64,000 nucleotides of DNA from Nevskia sp. (GCA_023229645.1 JALNYU010000016.1:1-64000), one strand, 5' to 3'; numbered from the stretch's first letter, positions 28,501-36,286 are shown. Numbers and translations: made by a program. The notes: a model not told the origin generated them from the letters alone.

Positions 28501-30298
28501 AGCTGTCGCCAGCACTTGGCACGGCGTGAATCTGGAATCGATCCGGTTTATCCGCTGCGTCGGCGCGCCAACCGCGCCGACCGCAATCCCAGCGGATGCC
28601 GCGCTGGTGCTGGCACAGGGCCACTCAGAGGCGGTTACCGGCTGCGCCTGGTCGCCCGACGGCCACGCCATCGTCTCCGCCAGCGGGGACACCACCCTGC
28701 GGATCTGGGATGCCGAGACCGGCGCCTGCCGCAGCGTCTTGCGCGGTCATGAAAACAGAGTTACCGGCTGCGCTTGGTCGCCCGACGGCCACGCCATCGT
28801 CTCCGCCAACGAGGACAAAACCCTCCGGATCTGGGATCCCGAGACCGGCGCCTGCCGCAGCGTCTTGCGCGGTCATGAAAACACGGTTACCGCCTGCGCT
28901 TGGTCGCCCGACGGCCACGCCATCGTCTCCGCCAACGAGGACAAAACCCTGCGGATCTGGGATGCCGAGACCGGCGCCTGCCGCAGCGTCTTGCGCGGTC
29001 ATGAAAACACGGTTACCGCCTGCGCTTGGTCGCCCGACGGCCACGCCATCGTCTCCGCCAACGAGGACAAAACCCTCCGGATCTGGGACCCCGAGACCGG
29101 CGCCTGCCGCAGCGTCTTGCCCGGTCATGAAGGCGGGGTTACCGCCTGCGCTTGGTCGCCCGACAGCCACGCCATCGTCTCCGCCAGCGAGGACAAAACC
29201 CTGCGGATCTGGGAGGCCGAGACCGGCGCCTGCCGCAGCGTCTTGCGCGGTCATGAACACATGGTTACCGCCTGCGCCTGGTCGCCCGACGGCCACGCCA
29301 TCGTCTCCGCCAGCTGGGACACCACCCTGCGGATCTGGGAGGCCGAGACCGGCGCCTGCCGCAGCGTCTTGCGTGGTCATAAACACATAGTTACCGCCTG
29401 CGCCTGGTCGCCCGACAGCCACGCCATCGTCTCCGCCAGCTTCGACAAAACCCTGCGGATCTGGGAGGCCGAAACCGGCGCTTGCCGCAGCGTCTTACCC
29501 GGTCATGAAGACAGAGTTATCGCCTGCGCTTGGTCGCCCGACGGCCACGCCATCGTCTCCGCCAGCTTCGACAGGACCCTGCGGATCTGGGACCCCGAGA
29601 CCGGCGCCTGCCGCAGCATCTTGCGTGGTCATGAAGACATAGTTATCGCCTGCGCTTGGTCGCCCGACGGCCACGCCATCGTCTCCGCCAGCTGGGACAA
29701 AACCCTGCGGATCTGGGATGCCGAGACCGGCGCCTGCCGCAGCGTCTTGCGTGGTCATGAACGCATAGTTACCGCCTGCGCTTGGTCGCCCGACGGCCAC
29801 GCCATCGTCTCTGCCAGCAGGGACAAAACCCTGCGGATCTGGGACGCCGAAACCGGCGCCTGCCGCCGCGTCTTGCGCGGTCATGAAAACTGGGTTACCG
29901 CCTGCGCCTGGTCGCCCGACGGCCACGCCATCGTCTCCGCCAGCTTCGACAGGACCCTGCGGATCTGGGATGCCGAGACCGGCGCCTGCCGCAGCGTCTT
30001 GCGTGGTCATGAAAGCTGGGTTTCTGCCTGCGCCTGGCCTCCCGACGGCCACGCCATCGTCTCTGCCAGCAGGGACAAAACCCTGCGGATCTGGGATGCC
30101 AACACCGGCATTTGCCTGCTGGCGCTCATCGCGGGCCGCGCGGACGGCGCCGCTGCTTGGCGGCCCGCGCGGAATCAATTGCTATATTGCGAGGGCACGG
30201 CGTGGCGCGATCTGGCGTGGTCCGGCCGCGGCACCGATGGCAGACTGGACCGCTGGCCACTGGAATGGCAGCTGCCGCCTGCCGCAGTGGGCGCCTAG
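25511..30298 (+). CDS. NLR-like STAND protein: nucleoside-phosphorylase-like domain, NACHT NTPase, pentapeptide-like stretch, WD40 repeats
   Basis: 1595 residues from the ATG at 25511 (GGAG six bases upstream; an in-frame TTG at 25484 is less likely). Residues 1-110 are unassigned. About 115-385 match the PNP/UDP nucleosidase superfamily, with Glu328 in GGEMEAVG and Asp351 in ICDWGDG. A NACHT module follows: Walker A GEYGMGKTT (469-477), Walker B VIFDGLDE (560-567), sensor Arg613, and the winged-helix motif FAHTSLQEFF (811-820). About 904-1020 resemble pentapeptide repeats. Twelve WD40 repeats fill 1035-1538, with a degenerate tail. Family knowledge: NACHT-WD40 proteins are oligomerising sensors, and PNP-type domains act as effectors in bacterial antiphage systems and fungal NLRs. 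Inference: an abortive-infection receptor that attacks nucleosides or nucleotides. It is a single gene with no partner. Confidence 0.88.
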   Translation: MVKNPGIPLNRPRARNALNRVMPSLTPAVQGLATRLLELLDDDGTVSVQTVHQTLFPMARTKSASAMLSKLLGTVAEAAQKQNLAIGYDYVGAKNATIANRRLAFTGPAPGLTPDLEGLAHLPGDELIPGQLGTVLVGERYIALMTFNDNEFAAVRNAFWANKKSAPPTASKNGVRVDELGVFSGLRVLHYHSGQTNRESQRAAEALRAAYQPLAIIAVGIAFGADAEKQRLSQVLVSKYIIDYEVGKVHRNGQITPRGARPKASRNLLDALGALDQRQKNGPSRAIWPELLFGGLLSGEKLLDNYNYRESLKMLAGQQDDIVGGEMEAVGVHTALDGHPTHWVVIKAICDWGDGSKGKDTQRRQKDAAANAAQVVRALLEHGALYPSPGEDSSTRPGQNRHVSIEERALLDNFDPGHLIRDQQGLLTTLKTDTGNAPEESNALHVNAFEDLNAWLADADGKPLYALLGEYGMGKTTTCQRLACDLQQRREHGESAPIPLYFDLRKVERLFAAIPQMPEGRVPTLKEAIEDCLKNGYLHEGGEPPTYDEVLSAIDTGALVIFDGLDEVLSRLTDAQGLRFTANLLKVLPEAAARRSQHSGPAAAAPRVLLSCRTQFFRNLSEQNNHLTGEHRGAQQATQYRAVVLAPFSDAQILAYLDALFPQADTAALLRQIESVHNLRELAGRPFTLKLVAQFLPRIEHWRAQGRPVTGVTLYREVAQEWLIRDKEKQSFQPEDKMQLAGDLAAELWRAQQRGLSARALEDWLDRWLAAQPPHASFLRKPRELLHEDLRNSTFLRRIDGANATDSRFEFAHTSLQEFFLADYLFRALNAAAADRNAWALPRVSDETLDFLGQMLAEQGPDSTALARLSGWRAPYLAGASELQLRYALRAAGRGWPLPITAGMDLRGADLTESDFGSATEAIAAESQHRIPSFSQADFRGAVLRRCRFWNLNLEGARFENAIANQAEFLSCRAARAQWAGADLAGAIFRNSDFGTAAVASTWHGVNLESIRFIRCVGAPTAPTAIPADAALVLAQGHSEAVTGCAWSPDGHAIVSASGDTTLRIWDAETGACRSVLRGHENRVTGCAWSPDGHAIVSANEDKTLRIWDPETGACRSVLRGHENTVTACAWSPDGHAIVSANEDKTLRIWDAETGACRSVLRGHENTVTACAWSPDGHAIVSANEDKTLRIWDPETGACRSVLPGHEGGVTACAWSPDSHAIVSASEDKTLRIWEAETGACRSVLRGHEHMVTACAWSPDGHAIVSASWDTTLRIWEAETGACRSVLRGHKHIVTACAWSPDSHAIVSASFDKTLRIWEAETGACRSVLPGHEDRVIACAWSPDGHAIVSASFDRTLRIWDPETGACRSILRGHEDIVIACAWSPDGHAIVSASWDKTLRIWDAETGACRSVLRGHERIVTACAWSPDGHAIVSASRDKTLRIWDAETGACRRVLRGHENWVTACAWSPDGHAIVSASFDRTLRIWDAETGACRSVLRGHESWVSACAWPPDGHAIVSASRDKTLRIWDANTGICLLALIAGRADGAAAWRPARNQLLYCEGTAWRDLAWSGRGTDGRLDRWPLEWQLPPAAVGA
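28613..30124 (+). repeat. Twelve tandem 126-bp WD40-coding repeats
   Basis: Twelve direct repeats in exact 126-bp register, with no insertions or deletions; the Gly-His codons recur at 28619 and every 126 bases to 30005. Repeats are nearly identical even at synonymous sites. Differences cluster at the three codons after Gly-His, at the two before the WD-propeller Asp (Ser/Asn-Gly/Glu/Trp/Phe/Arg-Asp), at the codon after it (Lys/Thr/Arg), and at the Asp/Glu-Ala/Pro pair after Ile-Trp. Such homogenised repeats with a few variable positions indicate recent duplication and gene conversion. Copy number may be mis-assembled with short reads. Confidence 0.95.
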
Positions 30299-30559
30299 CC
30301 AGCAAGGTTTGCGCGATAAGCCAACGCGCTGTTATTGCGCAGCGCCATTACGAGGCGGCAGGCGCTACCACACCCCGCGTGGCGGCCAAACGCACCGACA
30401 CCGGTTTAATAGGCCCGCCGAGAAAAGCACAAGAATTTGCTACAGAAAAGCGCCTGCTGCGCTGCGCCGAAGCGCTTCGCCGCGCCTAAAACCGGCGCCG
30501 GGAGCCCTGGCAGCTAAGGCGCTGGCAGCCGATGGCGACCGCGCGCTTAATAGAAAAAT
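30299..30559. other. Spacer between the NLR-like gene and tRNA-Pro
   Basis: 261 bp without a recognisable gene, terminator or transposon end. It faces the 3' end of the tRNA-Pro gene, the usual integration site of genomic islands. I looked for a second copy of the tRNA 3' end elsewhere in the window and did not notice one. Confidence 0.3.
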
Positions 30560-30639
<80 letters not shown>

Positions 30640-30717
30640 TGAAACCTTGAAACTTGTCAGCCATTGTACCCCGCGCCGCAGCCCGACGCGAAAACTTTAG
30701 CCTTTACGCGGCTACGG

Positions 30718-31110
30718 TTAGACCGGCCAGCGCTGCAGCAAAGCTTCGAGTTCGGTGCGGATATCCCGCAACTCGCTTTGCCGGCTGTCATTTTTTGCCG
30801 CAACAGCGGGCACCACGACCGGCGGGTGCGCTTGCAGCTCGATTTGTTCTTTCAGCCGCAGGCGCGCAGCGCCGATGGTATAACCCTGCTCGTACAGCAA
30901 GCTGCGGATGCGCCGAACCATCTGCACATCGTCTTGCTGGTAGTAGCGCCGATTGCCGCGGCGCTTAGCGGGACGCAGCTGCGGGAATTCCTGTTCCCAG
31001 TAGCGCAGCACATGCGCTTTGACGCCGCACAATTCGCTGACTTCACCGATGGCGAAATAGCGTTTGCGCGGAATCTCAGGCAGTGCCTCCAATTTAACCG
31101 TTTGCTTCAT
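30718..31110 (-). CDS. MerR-family regulator downstream of ihfA
   Basis: A 130-residue protein with an N-terminal MerR winged helix (RKRYFAIGEVSELCGVKAHVLRYWE) and a C-terminal helix for dimerisation. A GTG two codons upstream is an alternative start. It lacks the cysteines of metal-sensing MerR proteins. It begins inside the last codons of ihfA; this ihfA-merR pairing is conserved across gammaproteobacteria, where the regulator's target is not known. Confidence 0.88.
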   Translation of the reverse strand: MKQTVKLEALPEIPRKRYFAIGEVSELCGVKAHVLRYWEQEFPQLRPAKRRGNRRYYQQDDVQMVRRIRSLLYEQGYTIGAARLRLKEQIELQAHPPVVVPAVAAKNDSRQSELRDIRTELEALLQRWPV

Positions 31111-31390
31111 CCACACTCACTCGTAAGCGCAGCTTTTGCCCAGGGCGGAAGGTCACAACCCGGCGCGCGGAAATTGGAATTTCCTTGCCCGTTTTGGGAT
31201 TTCGGCCTGGGCGCTGGCTTTTATCGCGTAGTTCAAAATTCCCGAAGCCGGAAAGCTTTACGGCTTCTCCGTTTTCCAGCCGCTCTCGTACCTCCTCAAA
31301 GAAAAGGTCGACAAATTCTTTCGCTTCGCGTTTGTTCAGTCCGAGCTCTTCAAAAAGTGCTTCGGACAGTTCGGCTTTGGTTAATGCCAC
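31094..31390 (-). CDS. ihfA: Integration host factor alpha subunit
   Basis: A 98-residue HU/IHF-family DNA-bending protein. MALTKAELSEALFEELGLNK at the start, GNFELRDKSQRPGRNPKTG in the beta arm with the intercalating proline, and the C-terminal RRVVTFRPGQKL identify the alpha subunit. It works with IhfB, not in this window, in recombination, replication and transcription. It follows pheT by 15 bases, as in other gammaproteobacteria. Confidence 0.97.
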   Translation of the reverse strand: MALTKAELSEALFEELGLNKREAKEFVDLFFEEVRERLENGEAVKLSGFGNFELRDKSQRPGRNPKTGKEIPISARRVVTFRPGQKLRLRVSVDEANG

Positions 31391-31405
31391 GTTTGCAAAC
31401 CTCGA

Positions 31406-33775
31406 CTACTCTCTAACGGAGCCCCCTAGTCGGGCATATACACTTGCGGTGATGTTTTGCACCGCAGCGTCTATTTCTTCAACATTCAGGGTGCGCGAAT
31501 AGTCTTGAAAAATCAAGCCAAAGGCTAGGCTTTTCCGACCGATCGGGAGACCTTCCCCACGGTAAACGTCAAATAGCTGAACGTTAACCAGTAAATTGCC
31601 CGCAGTTGCGCGGATTACATCAAAAAGTGCTTGCGCCCCGACGCTTTCTTCGACGACAAATGCGAGGTCGCGCCGCGACGATGGATACTCGGAAACCGTT
31701 GCCGGCGCTGGCAGCGCCGCCGAGCGCAGGGCATCCCAATCCAGTTCAAACAATAACAGCGCATCGCTGATGCCCAGTTCATCCGCGCGTTGCGGATGCA
31801 GCGCGCCGAGCCAGCCGATTGCCTGACCATTACGGCTGATCCGGGCACAGCGCCCTGGATGCAAGGCCGGGTGCGTTGCCGCTTCAAAGCGGAATTGCGC
31901 GGCATCGAGCCCGAATAGCGCTTCGAGATCGGCTTTAACATCGTAAAAATCGACCGGCCGTAACGGCGCGGACCACTGTTCCGGCGTGACGCTGCCGGCG
32001 ACCAGACCGGCGATTACCGTATGTTCGCGGTTACTTGCGCCATCCAGCGCGTAAACCGCGCCGATTTCAAACAAACGCGCGCGTTTTTGCTGGCGCTGCC
32101 GGTTGTATTGCCAGACCGGAATCAAGCCGCTCCAGATTGTTGTGCGCATCACCGCCATGGTGTCGGCGATGGGGTTGTCGAGCGCGACAGCGGCGGCGTT
32201 CGGGTCGATCTGCGCCTGCAGTTTCGGATCGACGAAGCTGTACGTCACCACTTCCTGGTAGCCGCGCGCGACCAAGGCATCTTTGGCGGCATTGACCGCG
32301 CGCCGCGTTTCCGGCGGCGAGAACGCAGCCAGTTCGGCGCGGTAGGCGCGCGGTGCGATGTTTTCGTAGCCGTGGAGACGGCCGACTTCTTCGACTAGAT
32401 CGGCTTCGATTCGCAGGTCGTAGCGGTGCGTCGGCACGCGTGCCAGCCAGACGCCGGGCGCGCGCAACTCGGTTTCGATGCCGAGGCGGCCGAGCAACAC
32501 CGGCACCTGTTCGGCCGCGATCTCACAACCGAGCAAGCGCGTTACTTGGCTATGGCGCAGGCTGATCTCGGCCGCGTACTGCGGCGCGCAGCCAGCTTCG
32601 ACGATCGGCCCGGCGTTGCCGCCGCAGATTTGCTGTACGAGCGCGGTGGCGCGCTCCAGCGCACGGCGCTGCAGCGCGGGATCGACGCCGCGCTCAAATC
32701 GGTAGCGCGAGTCCGACAACAGCTTGTGGCGGCGGCCGCTGTGTGCGATCGAAACCGGATCAAAGCAGGCGCTTTCGAGGAAAACCGACGTGGTTTCGGC
32801 GCTGCAACCAGAGGCGATGCCGCCCATGACGCCGGCCAGCACCAGCGGGCCGTTGCCGTCGGTGATCAGGAGATCGCGCGGGTCGAGCGTCAGCGTTTGT
32901 TCGTTCAGCAAGCGCAGCGTCTCGCCGGCCTGGGCCCGGCGCACGCGAATCGCGCCGCTCAGGCGCGCGGCATCGAAGCCGTGCATCGGCTGGCCGAGTT
33001 CGAGCAGCACGTAGTTGGTGATGTCGACAACCGGATGAATGGTGCGAATGCCGGAACGCCGCAGCCGCTCGCTCATCCAATCCGGCGTGCGCGCTTGCGG
33101 GTTCAGGCCGCTGACCACGCGGCCGACGTAATGCGGGCAGCCGGCGCTGTCGTCGATTACCACGTCAACTTGCTCGGCGCTGGCAATAACCGCCGCCGCG
33201 ATTTCCGGCGCGTTAACCGGCAAGCCGTACAGGGCGCCGGTTTCGCGCGCGAGGCCGGCGATGCTGAGGCAATCGCCGCGGTTCGGCGTGAGTTCCAGAT
33301 TCAGCAGCTGATCGTTGAGTTGCAGATAGTCGTCAATCGCCATGCCCAGCTTGGCGTTGAGATCGAGCTCGATCAGGCCTTCGGATTTTTCCGCCAGCCC
33401 CAGCTCTTGCGCCGAGCACAGCATGCCCGCCGACTCCACACCGCGCAGCTGCGCGCGGCTGATCGCCATGCCGTTCGGCAACCGTGCGCCCAGCAGCGCG
33501 GCCGGCACGACGATGCCGGGCCGCGCGTTGGCGGCGCCGCAGACGATTTGCAGCACTGCACCGGTGCCGGCATCGACGCTACAAACCTGCAGGCGATCCG
33601 CCTGCGGATGTGGCGAGGCGGCGAGAATTTTGGCGACGACCACGCCCTGCGGCAGCGCCGCGTGTAGCGGTTCGGCTTCGCATTCGAGCCCAGCAAGGTT
33701 CAGCTTATTGGCGATGTCCTGCGCGCTGGCGCTCGGGCTTACCCATTCGCGCAGCCATTTTTCGGAGAGTTTCAT
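31406..33775 (-). CDS. pheT: Phenylalanyl-tRNA synthetase beta subunit
   Basis: Large subunit (789 residues) of the heterotetrameric enzyme that charges tRNA-Phe. The N-terminal EMAP-like tRNA-binding region (VVVAKILAASPHPQADRLQVC), the B3/B4 editing domain, the B5 DNA-binding-like domain, and the C-terminal anticodon-binding fold (YPSSRRDLAFVVEE) are all recognisable. Length is normal. It follows pheS after 27 bases. Confidence 0.97.
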   Translation of the reverse strand: MKLSEKWLREWVSPSASAQDIANKLNLAGLECEAEPLHAALPQGVVVAKILAASPHPQADRLQVCSVDAGTGAVLQIVCGAANARPGIVVPAALLGARLPNGMAISRAQLRGVESAGMLCSAQELGLAEKSEGLIELDLNAKLGMAIDDYLQLNDQLLNLELTPNRGDCLSIAGLARETGALYGLPVNAPEIAAAVIASAEQVDVVIDDSAGCPHYVGRVVSGLNPQARTPDWMSERLRRSGIRTIHPVVDITNYVLLELGQPMHGFDAARLSGAIRVRRAQAGETLRLLNEQTLTLDPRDLLITDGNGPLVLAGVMGGIASGCSAETTSVFLESACFDPVSIAHSGRRHKLLSDSRYRFERGVDPALQRRALERATALVQQICGGNAGPIVEAGCAPQYAAEISLRHSQVTRLLGCEIAAEQVPVLLGRLGIETELRAPGVWLARVPTHRYDLRIEADLVEEVGRLHGYENIAPRAYRAELAAFSPPETRRAVNAAKDALVARGYQEVVTYSFVDPKLQAQIDPNAAAVALDNPIADTMAVMRTTIWSGLIPVWQYNRQRQQKRARLFEIGAVYALDGASNREHTVIAGLVAGSVTPEQWSAPLRPVDFYDVKADLEALFGLDAAQFRFEAATHPALHPGRCARISRNGQAIGWLGALHPQRADELGISDALLLFELDWDALRSAALPAPATVSEYPSSRRDLAFVVEESVGAQALFDVIRATAGNLLVNVQLFDVYRGEGLPIGRKSLAFGLIFQDYSRTLNVEEIDAAVQNITASVYARLGGSVRE

Positions 33776-33802
33776 GAGTCGATTCCAGACGAATTGCGGC
33801 GT

Positions 33803-34801
33803 TTATCGAAACTGTTCGAGGAAGCGCAGATCGTTATTGAAGAACAGGCGCAGATCATCGACGCCGTAGCGCAGCATCGCCAGACGCTCAACGCCCATGC
33901 CGAAGGCGTAGCCGGAATAGCGTTCAGGGTCGATACCGACGGCCGCGAGGACGTTTGGATGGATAACGCCGCAACCGAGCAATTCCAGCCAGCGATCGCC
34001 CCAGCGCATGTGCACGTCGGCGCCCGGTTCGACGAACGGGAAATACGAGGGCCGGAACATGGCTTCAGCGTCGCGCTCGAAGAACAGCGACAAGAATTTC
34101 TGCAGGTCGTGCTTGAGATCAGCCAGACCGACGTTTTCGGCGACGTAAAGGCCTTCGACCTGATGGAACATCGGGCTATGTGTGCGATCGAAATCGACGC
34201 GATAAACCCGACCGGGGCAGATGATGCGAATCGGCGGCTTACGCGCCTGCATTGTCCGCACTTGCACCGGGCTGGTGTGCGTGCGCAGCAAGCGCGCGCC
34301 GTTCAGGGCGTAGAACGTGTCCTGCATCGCCCGCGCCGGGTGCGATTCCGGGATGTTCAACGCCTGGAAGTTGTGCCAATCGTCTTCGATCTCCGGCCCC
34401 TCAACGCTTTCAAATCCCATTGCGTTGAAGATCTGCTCGATGCGCCGAATCGTGCGCGTTACCGGGTGCAGGCCGCCGGCATTTTCGCCGCGTCCGGGCA
34501 GGGAAACATCGATGGTTTCGGAAGCGATGCGGCGTGCGAGGTCGGCGTCGGCAATCGCGCGTGCGCGCGCTTCGAGCTGGCCGCTCAGCGTTTCCTTCAC
34601 CCGGTTGATTTGCTCGCCGAACGCTTTGCGGGCGTCGGGCGCCATCGTGCCGAGCTGCTTGAGCAAGTCGGTCACACGGCCTTTCTTGCCGAGTAAATCG
34701 ACGCGCAGCGCCTCAATGGCGCGGGCATCGGCGGCGGCGGCGATATCCACCTGCGCCTGCTGCTGCAGCGCGTCTAAATTAGTCTGGGTACTTGCGTTCA
34801 T
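33803..34801 (-). CDS. pheS: Phenylalanyl-tRNA synthetase alpha subunit
   Basis: Catalytic subunit, 332 residues from ATG 34801 (MNASTQTNLDALQQQ); an in-frame upstream start would add nine residues lying in the spacer after the terminator. The N-terminal coiled coil is followed by class II motifs: motif 1 with PEIEDDWHNFQALNIP, motif 2 RVYRVDFDRTHSPMFHQVEG and motif 3 GMGVERLAMLRYG. A terminator hairpin precedes it but no phenylalanine-rich leader peptide was found. Confidence 0.97.
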   Translation of the reverse strand: MNASTQTNLDALQQQAQVDIAAAADARAIEALRVDLLGKKGRVTDLLKQLGTMAPDARKAFGEQINRVKETLSGQLEARARAIADADLARRIASETIDVSLPGRGENAGGLHPVTRTIRRIEQIFNAMGFESVEGPEIEDDWHNFQALNIPESHPARAMQDTFYALNGARLLRTHTSPVQVRTMQARKPPIRIICPGRVYRVDFDRTHSPMFHQVEGLYVAENVGLADLKHDLQKFLSLFFERDAEAMFRPSYFPFVEPGADVHMRWGDRWLELLGCGVIHPNVLAAVGIDPERYSGYAFGMGVERLAMLRYGVDDLRLFFNNDLRFLEQFR

Positions 34802-34828
34802 GCCCTTACTATCCGTTATCGAGCGCAA

Positions 34829-34862
34829 TAAAAAAGGGGAGTGGCGCTGGCGCCGCTCCCCC
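34829..34862 (-). terminator. Terminator hairpin between rplT and pheS
   Basis: Minus-strand stem of up to 12 pairs (34850-34861 with 34836-34847, one U-G pair) with a very tight loop, followed by six T. It probably gives partial termination after the ribosomal protein genes, since pheST lacks another obvious promoter. It could also act as an attenuator for pheST, but no leader peptide was seen. Confidence 0.8.
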
Positions 34863-34884
34863 TGAATACGTGAAACCGAATGCT

Positions 34885-35244
34885 TTAGGCGGCGAGCTTA
34901 GCCTTAGCCTGTTCCACCAACTGTGCAAACGCAGGTTTATCCTGGATTGCGATATCGGAAAGCACTTTACGGTCGAGCTCGATGCCTGCCAGCGTCAAAC
35001 CGTGAATGAACTTGCTGTACGACAAGCCCAGCTCGTTCGATGCCGCATTGATGCGCTGGATCCAAAGCGCACGGAACTCGCGCTTTTTGACCCGGCGATC
35101 GCGATAAGCGTATTGGCCAGATTTAATGACCTGCTGCTTCGCGGCGCGGAATACGCGCGACTTGGCACCGTAATAGCCTTTCGCGGCCTTAAGAATCTTT
35201 TTGTGACGTGCGCGGGCAGTTACGCCGCGTTTAACTCGTGCCAT
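34885..35244 (-). CDS. rplT: 50S ribosomal protein L20
   Basis: A 119-residue basic ribosomal protein. MARVKRGVTARARHKKILK and the AYRDRRVKKREFRALWIQRINAA core, close to invariant in L20, are present. It binds 23S rRNA early in 50S assembly and in E. coli represses its own operon. It lies between rpmI and pheS in the conventional order. Confidence 0.98.
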   Translation of the reverse strand: MARVKRGVTARARHKKILKAAKGYYGAKSRVFRAAKQQVIKSGQYAYRDRRVKKREFRALWIQRINAASNELGLSYSKFIHGLTLAGIELDRKVLSDIAIQDKPAFAQLVEQAKAKLAA

Positions 35245-35329
35245 CTGTTAAAACCTCTTTAGCTGGTGTTCGCTTAAGCGAATCTAGAATGTTAGCGACG
35301 CTTCTTTTGGATACAGCCCAAACGCCGGC

Positions 35330-35527
35330 TTAGGCGTAGGGCAGCAGCTGACGGACTTCTTTATTGTCCGACGGATGCACCATCGTCGGGCCACGCAGGT
35401 CGCGGATGCGCTTGGACGATTTCTTGGTCAGGATGTGGCGCTTGAATGCGTGCGAACGCTTGAAGCCACCTTTGGCAGTGCGTGCGAAGCGCTTGGCAGC
35501 GCCTTTGTTGGTCTTCAGCTTCGGCAT
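35330..35527 (-). CDS. rpmI: 50S ribosomal protein L35
   Basis: A 65-residue basic protein opening MPKLKTNKGAAKRFARTAKGG and ending near RQLLPYA, typical of L35. It sits 49 bases after infC and 85 before rplT in the infC-rpmI-rplT cluster, and is likely translated from a common transcript with them. Confidence 0.98.
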   Translation of the reverse strand: MPKLKTNKGAAKRFARTAKGGFKRSHAFKRHILTKKSSKRIRDLRGPTMVHPSDNKEVRQLLPYA

Positions 35528-35576
35528 CTTACGACTCCAATATTAATTTGCGACAACCTGCGAATGGCGCAGGTTT

Positions 35577-36095
35577 CTAGTGTTTACGCGGGCCCATCAC
35601 CATGATGGCCTGCTTGCCTTCGAGTTTCGGGTGCTGCTCGATCAGCGCCAGTTCATCCAACTCCGCCTTCAGGCGTTCGATCAACTTAAAGCCGAGGTCT
35701 TGGTGCGCCAACTCACGGCCTTTGTACCGAACCGTGATTTTCACCTTGTCGCCTTCCTCAAGGAATGTCTTGAGGTGCTTCAACTTGGTCTGAAAATCGC
35801 CTTCTTCCGTAGTCGGTCGGAATTTTACTTCCTTGACCTGGATTTGCTTCTGCTTCTTTTTCGCAGCCTGCTGCTGCTTGTCCTTCTGATAGATGTACTT
35901 GCCGTAATCCATAATCTTGCAGACCGGCGGGTCTGCAGTCGGCGATACCTCTACGAGGTCAAGCCCAGCTTCTTCGGCCTTAGCGATCGCATCACGCGTA
36001 AGCATGATGCCGACCTGCGAGCCATCCGCTCCGATGACACGTACCCGCGGTACCGTGATTTCTTCGTTGCGGCGATCCTGACGTTCCGCGCTGAT
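35577..36095 (-). CDS. infC: Translation initiation factor IF-3, probable AUC start codon
   Basis: The C-terminal domain (VKEVKFRPTTEEGDFQTKLKH onward, ending MVMGPRKH) and the N-terminal domain motif PPVCKIMDYGKYIYQ identify IF-3, which inspects the start codon on the 30S subunit. An ATG at 36005 would cut off part of the N domain. Family-like sequence continues upstream to ATC at 36093-36095, preceded by GGGGAG with 7-base spacing, and an in-frame TAG lies a few codons further. This gives 172 residues, near the usual 180. Non-AUG starts in infC (AUU in E. coli) let IF-3 repress itself. Confidence 0.88.
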   Translation of the reverse strand: MSAERQDRRNEEITVPRVRVIGADGSQVGIMLTRDAIAKAEEAGLDLVEVSPTADPPVCKIMDYGKYIYQKDKQQQAAKKKQKQIQVKEVKFRPTTEEGDFQTKLKHLKTFLEEGDKVKITVRYKGRELAHQDLGFKLIERLKAELDELALIEQHPKLEGKQAIMVMGPRKH

Positions 36096-36163
36096 ACGCG
36101 TTCTCCCCTAAAAACGGACAAACAGATGCGAGGGCATTTCAGCGGCTCGCAGAAAAGAGCGGC

Positions 36164-36192
36164 ATTATAGGTAACCCATCCCCGACATACAA
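36164..36192 (-). promoter_or_regulatory. Sigma-70 promoter of infC
   Basis: On the minus strand a -35 TTGTAT (36187-36192) and a perfect -10 TATAAT (36164-36169) are 17 bases apart. They lie about 70 bases upstream of the AUC start of infC, so the expected leader is about 60 bases. This is the best promoter candidate for the infC-rpmI-rplT-pheST-ihfA series. Confidence 0.7.
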
Positions 36193-36286
36193 GCGACACC
36201 AACACGTGCTCACTTTTACTGCCAGGGTTAGTGGCTGACCCAACGCGAAGGCGACTCGAAATCAACCCCGCGCAGCAACCCGCTGC

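Noticed and set aside
28613..30124. CRISPR-like array
   Set aside because: Period is 126 bp with no spacer of unique sequence, and the repeats are in frame and encode WD40 blades.
28596..30178. Long open frames on both strands across the WD40 array
   Set aside because: They arise because a 126-bp repeat without stops in another frame stays open through every copy. Their proteins are simple periodic strings and lack ribosome sites.
34802..34884. pheST attenuator with a phenylalanine leader peptide
   Set aside because: There is a terminator hairpin but no short frame rich in Phe codons between rplT and pheS.
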